Source: Bacteroidia bacterium (GTDB lineage: Bacteria > Bacteroidota > Bacteroidia > Cytophagales > JAAEPT01). From it: DNA of 64,000 bases. Every line of letters begins with the position of its first letter. Positions within the stretch are counted from its first letter, which is position 1. The stretch lies in NCBI GenBank assembly GCA_030431525.1, contig JAUIJC010000011.1, positions 1 through 64,000 on the forward strand, given 5' to 3'. The notes below the pieces were generated by a model that worked only from the letters and a program-made list of their open reading frames with translations, did no database searches and was not told the DNA's origin. Positions 58,951 through 64,000 of this stretch are shown piece by piece. The position numbers and the translations under genes were made by a program.

Positions 58951-59093
58951 AATTCCCAGCCGTGTCTTCACGAAATAATCCCTGTGGTGTTTTACGTGAT
59001 GAGCGGGCAGAGGAATACAGGCTTTTAGGTCGCTTGGAGTTTTGGTTGGATGGAAAGGGGAATTGTTGGGGTAAAAAAAATGTTGAAAAAGAA

Positions 59094-59138
59094 AACGGCC
59101 AAACCGAAGTAGCTTTAGAGCTGTTCGGTTTGGCCGTT
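59094..59138 (-). terminator. Terminator of rny
   Basis: A 15-bp perfect stem (59094-59108 with 59124-59138; AACGGCCAAACCGAA) with a T-rich minus-strand tail. It lies 21 bases past the RNase Y stop. Confidence 0.9.
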
Positions 59139-59158
59139 CTAAACGGGAGCTTCGTCTT

Positions 59159-60721
59159 TTATTTGGCGTAGTTCACCGCGCGCATTTCCCGAATCAAGGT
59201 CACCTTGATTTGTCCAGGGTATTGCATGTCATTTTCAATTTTCTTGGCAATCTCGAAGGAAAGCTCGCCCGCTTTTCCGTCACCGATGTGTTCTGCGTCT
59301 ACAATCACGCGGAGTTCGCGGCCTGCCTGAATAGCGTATGCTTTGGTGACACCGTCGAAGGACATGGCGGTTGCTTCCAAATCTTTGAGACGCTGGATGT
59401 AGGCTTCCATCACCTCGCGACGAGCACCTGGACGGGAGCCAGAGATGGCGTCACATGCTTGTACGATTGGGGAGATGAGACAAGTCATCTCAATTTCGTC
59501 GTGGTGAGCGCCAATGGCGTTACACACGTCTGGATGCTCGTTGAACTTCTTGGCGAGCTCCATACCAGCGATGGCGTGTGGCACCTCAAGTTCTGTTTCA
59601 GCAACCTTACCAATATCGTGAAGCAATCCTGCGCGTTTGGCCAGCTTTGGGTTGATGCCCATTTCCGAAGCCATGATAGCACACATGTTGGCCACCTCGC
59701 GGGAGTGTTGCAACAGGTTTTGTCCGTAAGATGAACGGAAGCGCATACGGCCAATCATTTTGATTAGCTGTGGGTGCAAGCCGTGGATGGAAAGGTCGAT
59801 GGCGGTACGCTCACCGATTTCCACAATCTCATCATTGATTTCCTTGAAGGTCTTCGATACTACTTCCTCGATACGAGCAGGGTGGATACGTCCGTCCGTC
59901 ACCAAGCGGTGGAGGGAGAGACGAGCTACTTCACGACGAACAGGGTCATAGCCGGAGATGATGATAGCTTCAGGAGTGTCATCCACGATGATTTCAACGC
60001 CAGTAGCGGCTTCGAGGGCACGAATGTTACGGCCTTCACGACCGATAATTTTACCCTTGATGTCATCGCTCTCGATGTTGAAGATGGAGACGCAGTTCTC
60101 GATGGCCGTCTCAGCAGCGGTGCGCTGAATGGTTTCGATAACAACTTTCTTCGCTCTTTTGGTAGCGGTCAGCTTGGCCTCATCCTCAATGCTCTTGATG
60201 GTTTGGGTAGCGCGTGATTGTGCTTCCTTGCTCATCAAGTCAATAAGTTGTTGCACGGCATCCTCCTTGCTCATGCCAGCGATGGCCTCGAGCTTTTCAG
60301 CGGCTTGAATGCGCTCATCCTCCAACTCCTTTTCTTTGACCTTAATGCTTTCAAGTCGGACGGTGAGGTCTTTCTGAAGTTTCTTGGCCTCGTTTTCCTT
60401 GCGGCTGCTTTGTTCCGTTTGCTTGGCAAGTGCCTGCTCCTTTTGCTTCAACTTGTTTTCAAGTTGGCTGAGTTGGTTATTTTTCTTGTTGACCTCCCTG
60501 TCGTGGTCGGCCTTCATTTTGATGTAGCGCTCCTTGGCCTCAAGAATTTTTTCCTTCTTAATGCTCTCCTGCTTTTGCTCAGCTTCCTTAATGATGCTGT
60601 TGGCCTTTTCGCGGGCTTCAGCTTCTTGTTTGTCGAAATCTTTTTTGAAGATGACCTTGCCCAGAATTATTCCTGCGACCAAAGCCACCACGCCTATAAC
60701 GGCATATAATACTGCATCCAT
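59159..60721 (-). CDS. rny: Ribonuclease Y
   Basis: The 520-residue protein has an N-terminal membrane helix ([20 protein letters not shown]), a long coiled coil to about residue 200, a KH domain ([20 protein letters not shown] near residue 225) and an HD domain ([13 protein letters not shown] near residue 366, then [12 protein letters not shown]). This is the layout of Rny, the membrane-bound endoribonuclease that initiates mRNA decay. The order pheT, coiled-coil gene, zapA, rny on one strand is a familiar Bacteroidota arrangement. Confidence 0.97.
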   Translation of the reverse strand: MDAVLYAVIGVVALVAGIILGKVIFKKDFDKQEAEAREKANSIIKEAEQKQESIKKEKILEAKERYIKMKADHDREVNKKNNQLSQLENKLKQKEQALAKQTEQSSRKENEAKKLQKDLTVRLESIKVKEKELEDERIQAAEKLEAIAGMSKEDAVQQLIDLMSKEAQSRATQTIKSIEDEAKLTATKRAKKVVIETIQRTAAETAIENCVSIFNIESDDIKGKIIGREGRNIRALEAATGVEIIVDDTPEAIIISGYDPVRREVARLSLHRLVTDGRIHPARIEEVVSKTFKEINDEIVEIGERTAIDLSIHGLHPQLIKMIGRMRFRSSYGQNLLQHSREVANMCAIMASEMGINPKLAKRAGLLHDIGKVAETELEVPHAIAGMELAKKFNEHPDVCNAIGAHHDEIEMTCLISPIVQACDAISGSRPGARREVMEAYIQRLKDLEATAMSFDGVTKAYAIQAGRELRVIVDAEHIGDGKAGELSFEIAKKIENDMQYPGQIKVTLIREMRAVNYAK

Positions 60722-60807
60722 GGGGTGTGCTTAAAAGCGTTAAATGAAAAGAAATATAGTGTAACCCAAGGGAAAAAGTAGGGGTCGAAAAGGGGCGTCT
60801 TCTTTGA

Positions 60808-60955
60808 GCAAAAGAAAAACAATAAACTGAACAAGCCGGCTTGCTCTTTTGCCCACTATTCTTATCAACTTAATTTGCGATAGCTATGGCTATCCCTGCA
60901 TCAACCTGATAATAATAGTGAACAAAATAACTGCGCCTTGGTTGTTCACTTTTTT
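60808..60955. ncRNA. Structured intergenic RNA candidate between rny and zapA (6S-like location)
   Basis: Three stems are visible. AGCAAAAG/CTTTTGC flank a GAACAAGCCGGCTTGCTC hairpin. A long irregular hairpin pairs 60854-60867 with 60907-60920 (13 of 14) and encloses GATAGC-TATG-GCTATC (60879-60894). GTGAACAA (60918-60925) pairs with TTGTTCAC (60942-60949). Long bulged stems next to zapA recall 6S RNA (ssrS), which neighbours zapA in gammaproteobacteria; Bacteroidota have their own 6S forms. The strand is unclear: the last stem and its T run suit the plus strand, gene context the minus strand. Confidence 0.4.
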
Positions 60956-60956
60956 A
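60918..60956 (+). terminator. Plus-strand terminator ending the RNA candidate
   Basis: GTGAACAA (60918-60925) pairs perfectly with TTGTTCAC (60942-60949), followed by six T residues. Its first three bases also belong to the long upstream hairpin, so the two pairings compete at that point. No plus-strand gene lies nearby. Confidence 0.6.
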
Positions 60957-61009
60957 TTTCACTCTTGCTAAGACAGTAGAAAAATAGAGTGTTTACGAGA
61001 ATTTCCTTA

Positions 61010-61092
61010 ATCCACGGTAGATACGCAAACAGAGACTTTTTGGATTTAGTTTATCCTTAGAATGCCTCTTATTGCTCCTTCCTTTGTGGACT
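61010..61092. repeat. Probable decayed ACCACGGAG-family element
   Basis: TTAATCCACGGTAGATACGC and ACAGAGAC on the left, CTCCTTCCTTTGTGGACTAA on the right, keep the order and ends of the family seen at 5318, 6575 and 35048, but pairing is poor. It lies just downstream of zapA. Confidence 0.4.
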
Positions 61093-61100
61093 AAGCAAAG

Positions 61101-61403
61101 TCATTTTTCCGTGCTTTTTTTCAGGGCGGAGGTCACCAAGCTGTCAATGCTTGACATAGTATCCTCTACGTCCTGCTGGAATGATTCCATGCTTCCTTCT
61201 GAAGACAGGCGTTCCGCAAAGCAGTCAAATGCGACCATGGCCAACAAATCCTGTACATCTTGGATGCCGTAGTTCTCGCGAAAGTTTTTCATTCTTTCCG
61301 CAAGCTGTTTGCCGGCAGTCCTGAGACGAGCTTCCTCACTGGCGCGTACCTTCATCGGGTAGTCGCGTCCAGCAATTCTGATTTTAATCGAAAGCTCCTC
61401 CAT
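61101..61403 (-). CDS. zapA: Cell division protein ZapA
   Basis: The 100-residue protein has the ZapA layout: an N-terminal strand domain (LSIKIRIAGRDYPMKVRASE), then EEARLRTAGKQLAERMKNF and YGIQDVQDLLAMVAFDCFAE, and a C-terminal coiled coil. ZapA crosslinks FtsZ filaments at the division ring. It lies between the coiled-coil gene (239 bases upstream, a gap where I see only a GGCGGATTTCCGCC palindrome) and rny. Confidence 0.9.
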   Translation of the reverse strand: MEELSIKIRIAGRDYPMKVRASEEARLRTAGKQLAERMKNFRENYGIQDVQDLLAMVAFDCFAERLSSEGSMESFQQDVEDTMSSIDSLVTSALKKSTEK

Positions 61404-61642
61404 GTCAGGTGGGTTGGACTGGTCCTTGGTTCTTTGTCAACGAATGAAACTGTTAAAAGTAGTTTCGTGTATGCGATACTGGACGCTTGGTTTCAAGCAG
61501 CAAAACAGACGTATTTTGAACGCAAAAGTGGTTTTTGATACAAGTGTGTTGCGTTATTAAGTCCAGTTTTTCGGTAAACTAAATTTTACAGATTATCGGT
61601 TGACGGAAATATTATCTCGTTGGCGGATTTCCGCCATTTGCT

Positions 61643-61942
61643 CTATTCTTCACTCAAGTGCTCAATGCACTTGTCTATCTCTCGAATGTAATCGCCAAGC
61701 TTTTCTTTCAACTCCTCCATGTCTTCTCCCTCCGTAGCTACGCTTGTTACAAGTCTACTAATTTTGTCCTGCTTTTGAAAGGATTCCAGCTCATCGGATT
61801 TTTCTTTGAGCTGGTTTTCCAGTTCTTGGTTCCTTTGTTTCAGGACACGAATCTCCTCTAATGCCAACAAATATTTGTCGGCAAGCTCCATCACTTTTTT
61901 GCGTACGCGCTCGAGCGATATGGAAGAGGAGTATCTGAACAT
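61643..61942 (-). CDS. Small coiled-coil protein between pheT and zapA
   Basis: This 99-residue product is a near-continuous heptad-rich helix (ELADKYLLALEEIRVLKQRN, then ELENQLKEKSDELESFQK), with a C-terminal segment MEELKEKLGDYIREIDKCIE. An inner ATG at 61891 is a possible alternative start. Bacteroidota often carry a small coiled-coil gene at this place before zapA. Its neighbours hint at a division-related role (ZapB-like), but no evidence in the sequence settles that. Confidence 0.75.
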   Translation of the reverse strand: MFRYSSSISLERVRKKVMELADKYLLALEEIRVLKQRNQELENQLKEKSDELESFQKQDKISRLVTSVATEGEDMEELKEKLGDYIREIDKCIEHLSEE

Positions 61943-61952
61943 AGCAGTTAAA

Positions 61953-62023
61953 GAGTTATCAGTGAGCAGTTATCAGTTACCAACAGTGCATTTGTGTTAA
62001 CCGATAACTGCTCACTGATGACT
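61953..62023. repeat. GTTATCAG-family inverted repeat
   Basis: TCAGTGAGCAGTTATC (61959-61974) pairs perfectly with GATAACTGCTCACTGA (62003-62018), with looser pairing to both sides. The words recur at 18984-19018 and 23368-23398. It fills the spacer between pheT and the coiled-coil gene. Confidence 0.92.
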
Positions 62024-62027
62024 GTAT

Positions 62028-64000
62028 TTATCGTCCTTTGATTTCAGCTCCGAGTTCTTTCTCGAAGGCATCCATCAGGCGGTTCATGGTTTTGTCAATA
62101 ACCTTGTCGTCAAGTGTTTTGTTCGGGTCCTGAAGGAAGAAGCTTACAGAGTAAGATTTTTTGCCTTCGCCCAATTGTTCGCCTTCAAAGGTATCAAAGA
62201 CATTGATGCTTTGAAGCAGTTTGCGCTCAGTTTTTTTCGCAAGCTCCTGAATTTCTTGGAAGTTAACCTTTGAGCTGAGTACCAATGAGAGGTCGCGGCG
62301 AACTTCTGGGAATTTAGAAATTTCTTTGTAAACGAGCGGCTTTTGCTTCTTGTTGAACAAGATGTCGGTGTTGAAATCAGCAAAGAAAACTGACGCTTTA
62401 ACGCCCGCTTTTTTGGTCAAAGATTTTTTCACCAAGCCCAAGGATGCGATGACTTTTTCGTTCAAGACTAAGTCCAAACCTTCAGTGAACAACGGATTGC
62501 TCGTCTTGACGCTGTTGTAACCTTTGATGCCCAACTTTTCGAGGACAGCCAAGGCTGGAGTGGCCAAGTCGGAGAAGGCTACGCCTTCGGATTTTGCCAA
62601 CCAGCTTTCGTCAAACTTGTTACCCGAAACAAATAGGGCCAAGTGCTCCTGCTCTTGGTAACCTTCTTCGGTTTTCTTGTAGCTCTTGCCGAATTCAAAC
62701 AGCTTAAGGTTTGGCTGCTTGCGGTTGATGTTGTGGGCAATCACTTCCAAGCCTTGGAACAAGAGGGTGCGGCGCATGATGCCGAGGTCCTCGCTCAACT
62801 TGTTGAGGATATCCACGTTTTCTTCCGCTTTGAAACCATCGATTCCCTCTGTGTACTCAGGTTTGGTGAGTGAGTTGGTGATGATTTCATGGAAGCCTTG
62901 GGAGGCCAATAGGTGACCCAAGGATGCTTTGCGCTTGCCGTGGTCGTTTTTAGCCACTGGAGCCAAGAACTCGGCGCCCATGAACTCTTGGGTGCCGATG
63001 TTGTCGTAGCCGTAGATACGGATGATGTCCTCGACGATGTCGGCCTCGCGCTGAACGTCCACGCGGTAAGGAGGTACGGAGAGCAATAATTTGCCTTCGT
63101 TTTCCGCCTTGATTTCGATTTCCAAGCTTTTGAGGATGCTGTTGATTTCCTCTTCAGGAATCTCAGCGCCTGCCAAGCGATGGATGTTTTTATATGAAAC
63201 TTCGACTTCGAATGGCTCGATTTTCTTGCCGTACAAGTCGGTGATTTCGGAAGTGATTTCTCCGCCAGCAACCTCTTGGATAAGCTTGGCAGCGATTTTC
63301 AATGCCACAGGTGGCATATCTGGGTCGGTGCCTCGCTCAAAGCGGAAGGAAGCGTCGGTTTTTAGGCCGTGAACCAAGGAAGATTTACGGACATAATCTG
63401 GCGAGAAATAGGCGCTTTCCAAGAAAATGCTCTTGGTAGTTTCAGTTACGCCAGATTCCAATCCGCCAAACACACCAGCGATGCACATCGGGGTGTCGTT
63501 GCCATCGCAAATCATCAAGTCCTCAGCCTTTAGTTTGCGCTCCACCTCATCCAAAGTGGTGAAAGGAGTGCCCTCAGGAAGGGTTTTAACCTTGATTTTG
63601 CGGCCGCCAATTTTATCCGTGTCAAAGGCGTGCAATGGTTGCCCAAGACCATGGAGGATGTAGTTGGTAGCATCTACCACGTTGTTGATTGGCTGGAGGC
63701 CAATGGCTTTCAAATGGTCTTGCAACCATTTTGGAGAATCCTTAACCGTCAATCCGTCGATGGTGAGGCCACAGTAACGTGGAGCTGCCTCAACGTTCTC
63801 AACAATGACAGGAATATTTCCGCTGGTGTTCTCTGGAGAGATGTTGCCAACTTCAGGGAGTTTGAGCTCCGCGCCATACAAGGCTTTGAGCTCGCGGGCC
63901 ACGCCATAGTGAGAAGCGGCGTCGGCACGGTTAGGTGTCAAGCCAATCTCTATGACTTTGTCCTCCTTAACGCCAAAGTATTCAGCGGCTGGAGTGCCAT
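62028..64000 (-). CDS. pheT: Phenylalanyl-tRNA synthetase beta subunit (5' end outside window)
   Basis: The frame stays open to the right edge, giving about 657 residues of the usual 800. Visible parts are IEIGLTPNRADAASHYGVAR and the B3/B4 editing region (TIDGLTVKDSPKWLQDHLKA, NNVVDATNYILHGLGQPLHA, FDTDKIGG). The B5 domain (SYKNIHRLAGAEIPEEEIN) follows, then the catalytic-like core (GDFHE-like FHEIITNSLTKPE). The C-terminal anticodon-binding FDX-ACB domain (VYKEISKFPEVRRDLSLVLS, KSYSVSFFLQDPNKTLDDKV) closes it. It pairs with PheS to charge tRNA-Phe; pheS is not in the window. Confidence 0.95.
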   Translation of the reverse strand, partial: GTPAAEYFGVKEDKVIEIGLTPNRADAASHYGVARELKALYGAELKLPEVGNISPENTSGNIPVIVENVEAAPRYCGLTIDGLTVKDSPKWLQDHLKAIGLQPINNVVDATNYILHGLGQPLHAFDTDKIGGRKIKVKTLPEGTPFTTLDEVERKLKAEDLMICDGNDTPMCIAGVFGGLESGVTETTKSIFLESAYFSPDYVRKSSLVHGLKTDASFRFERGTDPDMPPVALKIAAKLIQEVAGGEITSEITDLYGKKIEPFEVEVSYKNIHRLAGAEIPEEEINSILKSLEIEIKAENEGKLLLSVPPYRVDVQREADIVEDIIRIYGYDNIGTQEFMGAEFLAPVAKNDHGKRKASLGHLLASQGFHEIITNSLTKPEYTEGIDGFKAEENVDILNKLSEDLGIMRRTLLFQGLEVIAHNINRKQPNLKLFEFGKSYKKTEEGYQEQEHLALFVSGNKFDESWLAKSEGVAFSDLATPALAVLEKLGIKGYNSVKTSNPLFTEGLDLVLNEKVIASLGLVKKSLTKKAGVKASVFFADFNTDILFNKKQKPLVYKEISKFPEVRRDLSLVLSSKVNFQEIQELAKKTERKLLQSINVFDTFEGEQLGEGKKSYSVSFFLQDPNKTLDDKVIDKTMNRLMDAFEKELGAEIKGR

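Noticed and set aside
60218-60709. A 163-codon leucine- and phenylalanine-rich plus-strand frame opposite rny
   Set aside because: It is the complement of the RNase Y coiled coil, whose codons give hydrophobic residues on the opposite strand.

Overview
The window is a chromosomal segment of a Bacteroidota bacterium, probably a Cytophagia-like lineage; I cannot name the species. Supporting signs are a type IX secretion C-terminal sorting domain, a SusC-type TonB-dependent receptor with a carboxypeptidase-regulatory-like domain paired with a DUF4249 lipoprotein, an alpha/beta-fused branched-chain E1 dehydrogenase, RNase Y beside zapA and pheT, and promoter-like TAnnTTTG boxes instead of the usual -10/-35. 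No rRNA, tRNA, CRISPR array, insertion sequence or prophage was recognised.

Layout. 1-5.2 kb: tail of a large repeat-bearing secreted protein, an orphan B12-type radical SAM protein and a lytic transglycosylase. 5.5-11 kb: a zinc-ribbon/GH25 membrane protein, a PAP2 phosphatase joined to a beta-barrel-like domain, two tiny paralogous exported peptides (one basic, one acidic), a STAS/SEC14-like protein, a methyltransferase and a 2OG-Fe(II) oxygenase. 11-14.3 kb: DUF4249 lipoprotein plus TonB receptor. 14.5-18 kb: thrA-thrB (thrC is not next to them). 18-25.4 kb: small proteins, mutS, dusB, a CPBP protease and cdsA. 25.7-31.4 kb: glutamate dehydrogenase, a broken AHSA1-type gene beside an HExxH protein, a DHFR-like reductase, psd and two UspA proteins. 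31.7-33.5 kb: an A+T-rich accessory island of three orphan genes separated by copies of one bipartite hairpin repeat. 33.5-46.2 kb: M16 peptidase, E1 dehydrogenase, ispF, an Rpn-type nuclease, proB, a Spo0M-like protein, NRDE and DinB-like proteins, and a translationally coupled flavoprotein/polyferredoxin membrane pair. 46.3-64 kb, all minus strand: HhH (ComEA-like) protein, Na+/alanine symporter, RmlD-like reductase, cyclophilin, hemC, a TPR protein, DNA polymerase III delta', an OB-fold protein, a DUF748/AsmA-like giant, RNase Y, zapA, a coiled-coil protein and pheT (running off the right edge).

Most genes are ordinary housekeeping genes. The unusual layer is between them. At least ten sequence-unrelated families of short intergenic inverted repeats are scattered through the window. 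Many have arms built from degenerate short tandem words (TGTACAATG/TATTATG, GTTATCAG, TTTTAGACATTAGA, TATCAGG/ACACAAGA, GTACAGA, ACCACGGAG, GGATTGA), and others are compact palindromes (GACAAGGCANTGCCTTGTC, TAGGGCACAAGGCCCTA, CCTCCCCTT...AAGGGGAGG). Several fill the spacer between co-directional genes exactly, so they are not simply terminators. A separate family with paired hairpins is confined to the 31.7-33.5 kb island and gives it a cassette-array look. These two repeat systems, a structured RNA candidate between rny and zapA, and the basic/acidic peptide pair are the items most worth following up.
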